From positions 24,200-88,199 of the forward strand of contig NZ_BDJC01000032.1 in NCBI RefSeq assembly GCF_002005565.1: a DNA stretch of 64,000 nt, read 5' to 3'. A model generated the notes under the pieces. That model was not told the DNA's origin. It worked only from the letters and a program-made list of their open reading frames with translations, and searched no databases. This document shows, piece after piece, positions 24,701 to 32,152 of the stretch. The number at the start of each line of letters is the position of its first letter. Positions within the stretch are counted from its first letter, which is position 1. The position numbers were made by a program, and so were the translations under genes. The stretch is from Streptomyces sp. JHA26 (GTDB taxonomy: Bacteria > Actinomycetota > Actinomycetes > Streptomycetales > Streptomycetaceae).

Positions 24701-25630
24701 TCAGGCCTCCTGTGACGGCGCGGGCTGCGCGGTGAACTCGGTCTCGGCGGCGGTCAGGTCCAGGTAGGCCTGCTCCAGGGTGCCCTCGTCCGGGGCCAGT
24801 TCGAGGATCGGGACGCCCGCCTCGGACACGGCACGGCCGATGTCCTCCACGCGCGCGTGGTCCACGGTCCAGCGGCCGTCGTCGTGCTCCACCGCGTCGT
24901 GGCCGTGCCGGGCGAGGACGGTCCTCAGGGCGGAGGGGTCCGAGGTGCGGATGCGCACGCGCGGGCGCACACGCGCGTCGATGAACTCCCGCATCGGGGT
25001 GTCGGCCAGCAGGCGGCCCCGGCCGAGGACCACCAGGTGGTCGGCGAAGGACGCGGTCTCGTTCATCAGGTGGCTGGAGACCAGGACCGTACGGCCCTCG
25101 GCCGCGAGCCGGCGCAGCAGCTGCCGGATCCAGATGATGCCTTCGGGGTCCAGCCCGTTGGAGGGCTCGTCCAGCATCACCACCCCGGGGTCGCCCAGCA
25201 GCGCGGCGGCGATGCCCAGCCGCTGGCGCATGCCCAGGGAGTACGTCCTCACCCGGCGGCGGGCCACCGAGGCGATGCCCGTCTCCTCCATCACCTCGTC
25301 GACCCGGCGCGCGGGGAGGCGGTTGCTCAGCGCGAGGACGCGCAGGTGGTCACGGGCGGTGCGCGAGCCGTGCGCGGCGTGCGCGTCGAGCAGGGCGCCG
25401 ACGTGCCGCAGCGGCTCGTCGAGCGTCGCGTAGGGGCGCCCGCCGACGGTCGCGGCCCCGGACGTGGGCCGGTCGAGGCCGAGCACCAGCCGCATGGTGG
25501 TGGACTTCCCGGCTCCGTTGGGGCCGAGGAATCCGGTGACGCGGCCGGGGTGCACGGTGAAGGTGAGGTCGTCGACGGCTCGCCGGGTGCCGTACTCCTT
25601 GGTGAGGTTCTGGACGTCGATGCTGGTCAT
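24701..25630 (-). CDS. ABC transporter ATP-binding protein
   Basis: 309 residues; the ATG at 25630 gives MTSIDVQNLTKEYG. Walker A is GPNGAGKST, the signature is YSLGMRQRLGIA, Walker B is VVMLDEPSNGLDPEG and the switch His is in VSSHLMNE. The ~80-residue C-terminal extension is as in drug and lantibiotic exporter ATPases (BcrA/DrrA type). It forms an operon with the permease and is divergent from the histidine kinase, an arrangement seen in antibiotic-sensing detoxification modules. Confidence 0.88.
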   Translation of the reverse strand: MTSIDVQNLTKEYGTRRAVDDLTFTVHPGRVTGFLGPNGAGKSTTMRLVLGLDRPTSGAATVGGRPYATLDEPLRHVGALLDAHAAHGSRTARDHLRVLALSNRLPARRVDEVMEETGIASVARRRVRTYSLGMRQRLGIAAALLGDPGVVMLDEPSNGLDPEGIIWIRQLLRRLAAEGRTVLVSSHLMNETASFADHLVVLGRGRLLADTPMREFIDARVRPRVRIRTSDPSALRTVLARHGHDAVEHDDGRWTVDHARVEDIGRAVSEAGVPILELAPDEGTLEQAYLDLTAAETEFTAQPAPSQEA

Positions 25631-25737
25631 GGCAGCAGCGTGACGTCCGGTGAGGGGGCGGGTCCTCCCCCGCCGGTGGGCGGTGTCTCCCCCGTGCGGG
25701 GGATCGCGTGGTCGGTGGGCGCTGGGAGGATGGCGGC

Positions 25738-26895
25738 ATGGCACGGTTCTGGCGCCCGCTGCTCAGTGGGGCGACGTACACGCGACTGCTGCACCTGTGG
25801 ATACCGGTGGCGGCGTTCAGCGTGTGGATGTGGGTGGCGCCGGAGTCGCCGTGGGTGCCGGCGCTGGCGCTGGTCCCGGTCGGTCTGATCCCGGCCGTGC
25901 GGGTGGGCGAGGGCGTGCAGGCGCGGTTCATGCTGACGCCCGGGGAGACGGACCCGGGTTTCTCCGCGCGGCCGGCCACGAGCTGGCGGGACCGTCTGCG
26001 GACCGTGCTGTGGCTGGAGGTGCGCGTGGCCCTGGGGGTCCTCGCGGGGTTCGCCACGGTCTGGCTTCCGATCCTGTCGTACACGGCCGCCGAGTGCGTC
26101 ACCGGTCCCGCGCCGGACGACGTGCCCCTGGTGGCGGGGGCGGGACCGCACTGGGCCTTCGCCCTGCTGGTCCCCGTCCCGCTGCTGCTCCTGTACGCGA
26201 CGGTGGTCGGCCTCGGCGAGCTGGCCACCTTCCTCGCGCGCAGACTGCTCGGCCCGTCCGCCGCCGAGCGTCTCGCGGCCCTGGAGGAGCGCACCGAGCA
26301 GCTCCTGGAGCGCACCCGCATCGCCCGCGAGCTGCACGACTCCATCGGCCACGCCCTGACCGTCGCCGTCCTGCAGGCCGGGGCCGCCCGCGCGGCGAAC
26401 AGTCCGGAGTTCACCGATCGGGCCCTGTCCGCGATCGAGGAGACCGGCCGGGCGGCCCTGGAGGACCTGGAACGGGTGCTCGGCGTGCTGCGGGAGGCGG
26501 ATCGGCCGGTGAGCAGCCGGCCGACGCTCGTGGACGCCGACCGGCTGCTGGAGTCCGCCCGTGCCTCCGGGGCGAAGGTCGACGCCGAGCTGACGGGTCC
26601 TCTGGGGACCGTGCCGGGCCCCGTCTCGCGAGAGGGGTACCGCATCCTCCAGGAGGCGCTGACCAATGTGCTGCGGCACGCGGGGACGGTCCCCGTGCGG
26701 GTCCGGGTCCGGGTGGCGGACGGCGGTCTCGGTCTGGAGGTGCGCAATCCGCTGCCGGACGGGAAAGCGGAGCCGGGGCGCGGCAGCGGCCTGCGCGGCA
26801 TACGCGAGCGGGCCGCGCTGCTGGGCGGGCGGGCGCACACGGGACCCGACGACGCCGGCGACTGGCAGGTCCGCGTCGAGCTGCCGTTGGGCTGA
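25738..26895 (+). CDS. Two-component sensor histidine kinase, NarL-type (HisKA_3)
   Basis: 385 residues; GGGAGG lies 8 nt before the ATG. It has four transmembrane segments (about residues 18-32, 40-56, 92-118 and 138-160), then a coiled linker and the dimerisation/phosphoacceptor motif RIARELHDSIGHALTV with H200. The HATPase region (REGYRILQEALTNVLRHAG, GSGLRGIRERAALLGG) follows. It has no large extracytoplasmic domain, so it probably senses within the membrane. The response regulator gene follows in 14 bp. Confidence 0.88.
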   Translation: MARFWRPLLSGATYTRLLHLWIPVAAFSVWMWVAPESPWVPALALVPVGLIPAVRVGEGVQARFMLTPGETDPGFSARPATSWRDRLRTVLWLEVRVALGVLAGFATVWLPILSYTAAECVTGPAPDDVPLVAGAGPHWAFALLVPVPLLLLYATVVGLGELATFLARRLLGPSAAERLAALEERTEQLLERTRIARELHDSIGHALTVAVLQAGAARAANSPEFTDRALSAIEETGRAALEDLERVLGVLREADRPVSSRPTLVDADRLLESARASGAKVDAELTGPLGTVPGPVSREGYRILQEALTNVLRHAGTVPVRVRVRVADGGLGLEVRNPLPDGKAEPGRGSGLRGIRERAALLGGRAHTGPDDAGDWQVRVELPLG

Positions 26896-26897
26896 TC

Positions 26898-26903
26898 TAC
26901 GCT
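26898..26903 (+). promoter_or_regulatory. Possible leaderless promoter of the response regulator
   Basis: TACGCT exactly 6 nt before the GTG start, with no ribosome site between. It overlaps the kinase stop region, so the regulator may also be made from its own leaderless mRNA. Confidence 0.4.
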
Positions 26904-26909
26904 GGGCGG

Positions 26910-27572
26910 GTGCCGGTCAGAGTACTCCTCGTCGACGACGAGCCCCTCGTACGCGCGGGTCTGCGCGCCGTGTTGGAGGCACAGCCCGACATCGAGGTGG
27001 CCGGGGAGGCGGCCGACGGGGCGGCGGTCATCCCGCTGGTGCGGCAACTGCGGCCGGACGTGGTCGCCATGGACGTCCGCATGCCGCTGCTGGACGGCAT
27101 CGAGGCGACGCGCGCGCTGCTGCGGACGGTGCCCGAACCGCCCAGGATCCTCGTGGTGACGACCTTCGAGAACGACGAGTACGTGTACGAGGCGCTGCGC
27201 GCGGGCGCCGACGGGTTCCTGCTGAAGCGGGCCCGGCCGGCCGAGATCGTGCACGCGGTGCGGTTGATCGCCGAGGGCGATTCGCTGCTGTTCCCCGCGT
27301 CGGTGCGGCGGCTGGCCGCCGAGTACGGCGACGGGGGCGGGAACCGTGCGGCCCGTGCCGAGCTGGAGCGGGCGCGGCTGACCGAGCGGGAGGGCGAGGT
27401 GCTGCGGCTGATGGCGCGCGGGCTGTCGAACGCGGAGATCGCCGCCCGGCTGGTCGTCGGTACGGAGACGGTCAAGTCGCATGTGAGCGCGGTGCTGGCG
27501 AAGCTGGGGGCGCGCGACCGCACGCAGGCGGTGATCACGGCGTACGAGTCCGGGTTCGTGGCCCCGGGCTGA
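26910..27572 (+). CDS. Response regulator, NarL/LuxR family
   Basis: 220 residues from a GTG. The receiver domain has the acidic pocket DDE (residues 9-11), phosphoacceptor D55 in VVAMDVRMPLLDG and the switch Lys in FLLKRARP. The C-terminal LuxR helix-turn-helix is LTEREGEVLRLMARGLSNAEIAARLVVGTETVKSHV. It pairs with the kinase upstream and probably controls the divergent ABC exporter (inference from arrangement). Confidence 0.92.
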   Translation: MPVRVLLVDDEPLVRAGLRAVLEAQPDIEVAGEAADGAAVIPLVRQLRPDVVAMDVRMPLLDGIEATRALLRTVPEPPRILVVTTFENDEYVYEALRAGADGFLLKRARPAEIVHAVRLIAEGDSLLFPASVRRLAAEYGDGGGNRAARAELERARLTEREGEVLRLMARGLSNAEIAARLVVGTETVKSHVSAVLAKLGARDRTQAVITAYESGFVAPG

Positions 27573-27672
27573 GGCACGTCCGCGGACCGGGGACGGGCGG
27601 ACCGGCGCTCGCCCGCGGGGAGCGGGCCGAGTACGATCCGGCGAACACGCGCTCGAGCTGGGAGGACGGACC

Positions 27673-28827
27673 TTGGCAGGCCTGACCGGCGGGGACCCGT
27701 CGCTGTTGCGGAGGATCAACTCCGCCGTGGTGCTGCACGCGTTGCGTGCCACGGACTGCGCGACGCTGACCGAGATCACCCGGGTGACGGGGCTGTCCCG
27801 GCCGACCGTCGAGGGCGTCGTCGAAGGGCTCATCGAGGCCGGTCTGGTCGTCGAGGCGGCCGCCGCCGATGTCGTGGCGCGGCGGCAGGGGCGGCCCGCG
27901 CGGAGGTTCCGGTTCCGGGCGGAGGCGGGGCATCTGCTGGGCCTGGAGATCGGGCCGCACCGGGTCGCCGCGCTCCTCGCCGATCTGGACGGGCGGGTGA
28001 TCGGTGCCCAGGCGAAGGACGTCGAGGAGACCGCCCCGGCCGACGAGCGGCTGGAGCGGCTCCGCACCGCGGTCGCCGAGCTGCTGCGCCGGGCCGGTGT
28101 CGCGCGCGGGTCCCTGCGGGCCGTGGGGGCGGCCACGCCCGGGATCGTCGAGGCGGACGGCACGGTCCGGCTGAGCACCGCGCTGCCCGGGTGGACGGGG
28201 CTGCGTCTGGGCGAGCGGCTGCGGCGTTCCTTCAAGTGCCCGGTGCTGGTGGAGAACGACGCCAACGCGGCGGCGGTCGCCGAGCACTGGAAGGGGGCCG
28301 CCACCGACTCCGACGACGTGGTGTTCGTACTGGCCGGGCTGAGCCCCGGGGCCGGTGCGCTGATCGGCGGGCGGCTGCACCGGGGGTACGGCGGGGCGGC
28401 GGGCGAGATCGGCGCGCTGCACCTGCTGGGCCGGGACGTGACGCCGGAGACGCTGCTGTCCACCACCGGCCGGCCGCTGCATCCGCTGGACGAACAGGCG
28501 GTCGCCGAGGTCTTCGCCCAGGCGCGGGACGGCGACCAGCGGGCCCGTGCCGCCGTCGAGCGTTTCCTCCAGCGGCTGGTGCACGACGTGGCGGCGCTGG
28601 CGCTGGCCCTGGATCCGGAGCTGGTCGTCGTCGGCGGCTGGGCGGCCGGGCTGGACGGCGTGCTGGAGCCGTTGCGGCGGGAGCTGGCCCGCTACTGCCT
28701 GCGGCCGCCGCGGGTGACCCTGTCGCTGCTCGGCGAGGCCGCCGTGGCGACCGGCGCGCTGCGGCTGGCCCTCGACCACGTGGAGGAGCAGCTGTTCGCG
28801 GTGGAGGGCGCGACGGCCCGCCGCTGA
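27673..28827 (+). CDS. ROK-family transcriptional regulator lacking the zinc motif
   Basis: 384 residues from a TTG with GGGAGGA 6 nt upstream. An N-terminal winged helix (LRRINSAVVLHALRATDCATLTEITRVTGLSRPTVEGVVEGLIEAGLV) is followed by a ROK sugar-kinase-like domain (GLEIGPHRVAALLADLDG, VENDANAAAVAEHW, GGAAGEIGALHLLG). The cysteine cluster CxCGxxGCxE that binds zinc in most ROK proteins is absent; the stretch after GEIGALH has no cysteine. The Asp of NDAN is kept. Likely a sugar-responsive repressor of unknown target. Confidence 0.85.
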   Translation: MAGLTGGDPSLLRRINSAVVLHALRATDCATLTEITRVTGLSRPTVEGVVEGLIEAGLVVEAAAADVVARRQGRPARRFRFRAEAGHLLGLEIGPHRVAALLADLDGRVIGAQAKDVEETAPADERLERLRTAVAELLRRAGVARGSLRAVGAATPGIVEADGTVRLSTALPGWTGLRLGERLRRSFKCPVLVENDANAAAVAEHWKGAATDSDDVVFVLAGLSPGAGALIGGRLHRGYGGAAGEIGALHLLGRDVTPETLLSTTGRPLHPLDEQAVAEVFAQARDGDQRARAAVERFLQRLVHDVAALALALDPELVVVGGWAAGLDGVLEPLRRELARYCLRPPRVTLSLLGEAAVATGALRLALDHVEEQLFAVEGATARR

Positions 28828-28922
28828 CCGCCGGCCGCGGGGCCTTCGGCAGTCCGGCCGGCCGTTCCGCCGCGGTCCCGGCGGGAGCCCGGTCCGGTCC
28901 CGGGTGTGCGGCCCGCCGCGCG

Positions 28923-28944
28923 GGGACCCGCCGAGGCGGGACCC
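28923..28944. terminator. Imperfect hairpin between the ROK and GntR genes
   Basis: A ten-base stem with one mismatch (28923-28932 with 28935-28944) between the convergent stops. It is part of a GC-palindrome-rich 134-bp spacer. Probable bidirectional terminator, weak evidence. Confidence 0.35.
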
Positions 28945-28961
28945 GCGTCGCCGGCCGGACG

Positions 28962-29723
28962 TCAGGAGGCCCGGGTCTCCGGGCCGTGGTGGATCTCCAT
29001 GTCGCCCGAGTCGCCGAAGGTCAGCCGGCAGGTGTCGGCGCGGTAGGTGGCGACGGAGAGCGCCGCGGTGCGGCCCCCGGCGAGGTAGCGCGTGGTGACG
29101 ACCAGGACCGGCGCCCCGGGGAGGCGGTCGAGCTCCTTGGCGTCCTCGGCGCCGGCCGAGCCCAGCTCGACGGCGTTCTCCCGGTGCTCCAGCTCCAGCC
29201 GCTGCAGCTCGCGCAGCACGGCGCGTGCGCGTGCCGCACCGGACGGGGCGTCGATCGCGGTCAGGTCCGGCACCGACGCCGACGGGATGTAGAGCAGCTC
29301 CGCCGCGACGGGCCGGCCGTGCGTGACGCGGGAGCGGCGCACGGTGTGCACGGGCTCGTCACGGCCGGTTCCCAGGGCTTCGGCGACGGCCGCGGGCGGC
29401 ACCGCGGCGAGGCAGTCGGCCGGCCTCCAGCCGTCGTCGCCGGTGCCGGGCCAGGCGTGCTGCCGGGGGCCGACGGCCACGCCCACGCGCGGCGGCGCGA
29501 CGGTCGTGCCGACGCCGCGGCGGCGCTGGAGCCTGCCCTCCAGTTCGAGCTGCTCGAGGGCCTGGCGGAGCGTGGCGCGGGCGACGCCGAAGCGTGCGGC
29601 GAGGTCGCGCTCGTTGGGCAGGATCTCTCCCACCGAGAACTCCGAGTCCAGGGCCTCGCTGAGCATGGTCCTGAGGTGCCAGTACTTCGGCTCCGGTACC
29701 GATTCCAACTGCGTGGTCCCCAC
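28962..29723 (-). CDS. GntR-family regulator, HutC subfamily
   Basis: 253 residues from a GTG with GGAGG 5 nt upstream. The GntR winged helix spans residues ~12-78 (LPNERDLAARFGVARATLRQALEQLELEGRLQRRRGVGTTV) and a UTRA effector domain follows (HTVRRSRVTHGRPVAAELLYIP; VLVVTTRYLAGG). It lacks close resemblance to DasR in the effector half, so the ligand is unknown; HutC members usually bind sugars, phosphosugars or histidine-pathway compounds. A dre-like palindrome overlaps its -35 element, which suggests autorepression or control by DasR. Confidence 0.85.
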   Translation of the reverse strand: MGTTQLESVPEPKYWHLRTMLSEALDSEFSVGEILPNERDLAARFGVARATLRQALEQLELEGRLQRRRGVGTTVAPPRVGVAVGPRQHAWPGTGDDGWRPADCLAAVPPAAVAEALGTGRDEPVHTVRRSRVTHGRPVAAELLYIPSASVPDLTAIDAPSGAARARAVLRELQRLELEHRENAVELGSAGAEDAKELDRLPGAPVLVVTTRYLAGGRTAALSVATYRADTCRLTFGDSGDMEIHHGPETRAS

Positions 29724-29799
29724 CCTGTCCTCCGCGATCGCCGTGGTCCGGCGGCGTTTTGGCGCCCTTGTTTATTAAAGGTTGTTGCAGTTCTCAGCG

Positions 29800-29834
29800 A
29801 CGATAGGACGCCCCATCCCCTTGGTCAAGACCAA
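29800..29834 (-). promoter_or_regulatory. Promoter of the GntR gene with an embedded dre-like operator
   Basis: On the minus strand, -35 TTGACC (29828-29823), a 17-bp spacer and -10 TATCGT (29805-29800). The palindrome TTGGTCAAGACCAA (29821-29834) covers the -35. Its core TGGTC-N2-GACCA matches the TGGTCTAGACCA centre of DasR/GntR responsive elements known in Streptomyces, with an AA in place of TA in the middle. Binding there would block RNA polymerase. Confidence 0.65.
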
Positions 29835-29920
29835 TCCTCTCTCCGCCGCGCGTGGCGGGGGCGCGCGGCGGGGCGGTGTTCACGAGGTGTTCGTACGGGG
29901 CCGCGGGGGTGACACGACGG

Positions 29921-29949
29921 CGAAGCCCCCGTCGGGGACGGGGGCTTCG
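29921..29949. terminator. Hairpin terminator downstream of sigJ
   Basis: A perfect 13-bp stem (29921-29933 with 29937-29949) and a GGG loop, 21 bp after the sigma factor stop on the minus strand. It separates that gene from the GntR promoter. Confidence 0.75.
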
Positions 29950-29970
29950 GCCTGGCCGGGCGTCGGGACG

Positions 29971-30855
29971 TCAGTCGATCGGCAGGTACCGCAGCTTGTC
30001 GGGGTTGCGGACGATGTACACCGACTGGACGCGCCCGTCGGCGATGTCCACCTGGACGACGAAGTCGGGCTTGCCCCCCGTGAGCACCAGCGCGGCCGGG
30101 CCGCCGTTGACCTCCAGGAAGCGCAGCGTGGCGCCCGGGTCGGTCTTGCGGGCGGCGCCGATGAGGAAGCGCGCCACCTTGTCGGAGGTCTCCAGCACGC
30201 GCAGCGGCGCCTTCGCCTTTCCGCCGCTGTCGCCGACCAGCCGGACGCCGGGGGCGAGCATGGCCATCAGCCCTTCGAGGTCGCCCTCGACCGCCGCGGC
30301 GAGGAACCGCTCGGTGAGGTCGCGGCGCTGGGCGGGGTCGACGTCGTAGCGGGGCCGGCGTTCGTCGACGTGCTTGCGGGCCCGTCCGGCGAGCTGGCGC
30401 ACCGCGGCCTCCTCGCGCTCCAGCACGGCGGCGATCTGGGCGTACGGGTAGCCGAACGCCTCGCGCAGCACGAACACCGCCCGTTCCAGGGGCGACAGCG
30501 ACTCCAGGACGACGAGGACGGCCAGGGAGACGGAGTCGGCGAGCACCGCCCGCTCGGCGGTGTCCGGCACCACGTCGCCGAAGTCGGTGGCGTAGGGCTC
30601 GGGCAGCCAGGGGCCGACGTAGGTCTCGCCCCGCGCCTTGATCTGGCGCAGCCGGTCGACGGCGAGGCGGGTGGTGACGCGCACCAGGTAGCCGCGCGGC
30701 TCGCGGACGTCGGTCCGGTCGTCCCGGGACCAGCGCAGCCAGGCCTCCTGGACCACGTCCTCCGCGTCGGCGAGGCGGCCCAGCATGCGGTAGGCGACGC
30801 CCAGCAGGACGGGCCGGTGCTCTTCGAAGACGTCGGTCGAGATATCGGTGCTCAC
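29971..30855 (-). CDS. sigJ: ECF41-type RNA polymerase sigma factor SigJ
   Basis: 294 residues from a GTG. Sigma region 2 (EEHRPVLLGVAYRMLGRLADAEDVVQEAWLRW) and region 4 (LSPLERAVFVLREAFGYPYAQIAAVLEREEAAVRQLAGRARKHV) are followed by a ~110-residue SnoaL-like C-terminal domain, the hallmark of the ECF41 group. Motifs of that group are present: WLPEP in the linker, DSGGK (usually DGGGK) and NPDKL at the end. ECF41 factors have no anti-sigma factor; the C-terminal domain regulates activity. They usually sit beside a COE gene (carboxymuconolactone decarboxylase, oxidoreductase or epimerase), but here the divergent neighbour is an alpha/beta hydrolase. Confidence 0.9.
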   Translation of the reverse strand: MSTDISTDVFEEHRPVLLGVAYRMLGRLADAEDVVQEAWLRWSRDDRTDVREPRGYLVRVTTRLAVDRLRQIKARGETYVGPWLPEPYATDFGDVVPDTAERAVLADSVSLAVLVVLESLSPLERAVFVLREAFGYPYAQIAAVLEREEAAVRQLAGRARKHVDERRPRYDVDPAQRRDLTERFLAAAVEGDLEGLMAMLAPGVRLVGDSGGKAKAPLRVLETSDKVARFLIGAARKTDPGATLRFLEVNGGPAALVLTGGKPDFVVQVDIADGRVQSVYIVRNPDKLRYLPID

Positions 30856-30938
30856 CGTCCCATCCCAGCGGACGCGTCCGCCCGTGTCCAGGCGGAACAG
30901 CCGACGTCACAGGACCCGCACGGGACGGCGGCGACGAG

Positions 30939-30958
30939 GGGCTACCGATCGGTAGCCC
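30939..30958. promoter_or_regulatory. Perfect 20-bp palindrome between sigJ and the hydrolase gene
   Basis: GGGCTACCGATCGGTAGCCC, a perfect palindrome, 83 bp before the sigJ start and 79 bp before the hydrolase start. Such symmetry is typical of TetR- or MarR-type operators. No regulator of that kind is adjacent, so the factor is presumably elsewhere. Confidence 0.6.
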
Positions 30959-31037
30959 TTACTGACAGGCTGTCCAGCAGCGCCGGCACCGTTCGCGCGC
31001 CGCCGGCACCGCGTGTCCCCGACCGACGAGGAGCCCC

Positions 31038-31916
31038 ATGTCCGCGACGCTCTCCTTCACGGCCCCCACCCCGCACGGTCCGCACGACATCACCCTCGCC
31101 TACACGCGCGTGGGCGCCGGCGAGCCGCTGCTCCTGCTGCACGGCATCGGTCACCACCGGGAGGCCTGGGACCCGGTGATCGACATCCTCGCGACCGAGC
31201 GGGAGGTGACGGCCGTGGACCTGCCGGGGTTCGGCCGGTCGCCCGCGCTGCCGCACGGGCTGCCGCACGACCTGCCGACGACCGATGCCGTGCTCGGCTC
31301 CTTCTGCGCCGCCCTGGGGCTGGACCGGCCGCACGTGGCGGGCAACTCCCTGGGCGGTCTGCTGGCCCTGGAGCTCGGCCGGCAGGGCCTGGCGCGGTCG
31401 GTGACGGCCCTGTCCCCGGCCGGCTTCTGGACGCCGGCCGAGCGGCGCTACGCCTTCACCGTGCTGCAGGGGATGCGCCGCACCGCGCGCGGCCTGCCCC
31501 TGCCCCTGGTCGAGCGGCTGGCCCGCACGGCAGCCGGGCGCACCGTCCTCACCAGCACGATCTACGCCCGTCCCGGTCGCCGCTCCCCCGAGGCCGTGGT
31601 CGCCGAGACGCTGGCCCTCGCCCGCGCCGAGGGATTCACCGAGACGCTGCGGGCCGGACGGACCGTCAGGTTCACCGACGACCTCCCCGGCGTGCCCGTC
31701 ACCGTGGCGTGGGGCGACCGGGACCGGCTGCTCCTGCCCCGGCAGGGCGTACGCGCCAAGCAGGTCATCCCCCGGGCCCGGCTGGTGCGGCTGCGCGGCT
31801 GCGGTCACGTGCCGATGAACGACGACCCGGCGATGGTCGCCCGGGTGATCCTCGACGGCAGCCGCACCCGGGAGGCGGGTGCCCCGGAGCCTTCCTCCAG
31901 CACGGTCGCCTCGTGA
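31038..31916 (+). CDS. Alpha/beta hydrolase
   Basis: 292 residues; GAGGAG lies 4-5 nt before the ATG. The oxyanion motif is LLLLHGIGHH (residues 31-40), the nucleophile is S104 in AGNSLGG, the acid Asp is in WGDRDR and the catalytic His is in GCGHVPMNDDP. It resembles esterase/dehalogenase-like cytoplasmic enzymes. The substrate is unknown. It is divergent from sigJ, with which it may share a target promoter or regulator. Confidence 0.85.
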   Translation: MSATLSFTAPTPHGPHDITLAYTRVGAGEPLLLLHGIGHHREAWDPVIDILATEREVTAVDLPGFGRSPALPHGLPHDLPTTDAVLGSFCAALGLDRPHVAGNSLGGLLALELGRQGLARSVTALSPAGFWTPAERRYAFTVLQGMRRTARGLPLPLVERLARTAAGRTVLTSTIYARPGRRSPEAVVAETLALARAEGFTETLRAGRTVRFTDDLPGVPVTVAWGDRDRLLLPRQGVRAKQVIPRARLVRLRGCGHVPMNDDPAMVARVILDGSRTREAGAPEPSSSTVAS

Positions 31917-32063
31917 GGCGTCCGGCCCTTCCCTCGCCCAGGGGGCCCGACCGGGACCACGCGAGGTACGGGGGCTGTCGCACGACTCGTCGACCGCTCG
32001 GGACGGTGCGGTCCGCAGGCGGGTGAGGGGCGCGGTCCTCCGTCGTGCCGGGTGCGGGCGGTT

Positions 32064-32085
32064 GTTCACCCGGGGTTCGTGTGCG
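32064..32085 (+). promoter_or_regulatory. PHO-box-like direct repeat
   Basis: Two adjoining 11-bp units, GTTCACCCGGG and GTTCGTGTGCG, 68 bp before the PhoD-family start. Streptomyces PhoP binds direct 11-nt repeats of the GTTCACC type. The first unit fits well and the second keeps GTTC. Confidence 0.6.
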
Positions 32086-32152
32086 CGCCGTGCCGTCCCA
32101 GTAGGTCTTGCTGCGCACACACCGGCCGGATCCCGTCCCTGGAGGCGCATCC

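Noticed and set aside
25350..28466. A 1038-codon minus-strand frame across the ABC, kinase, regulator and ROK genes
   Set aside because: Low-complexity Ser/Arg/Pro composition and full overlap with clear genes on the plus strand.
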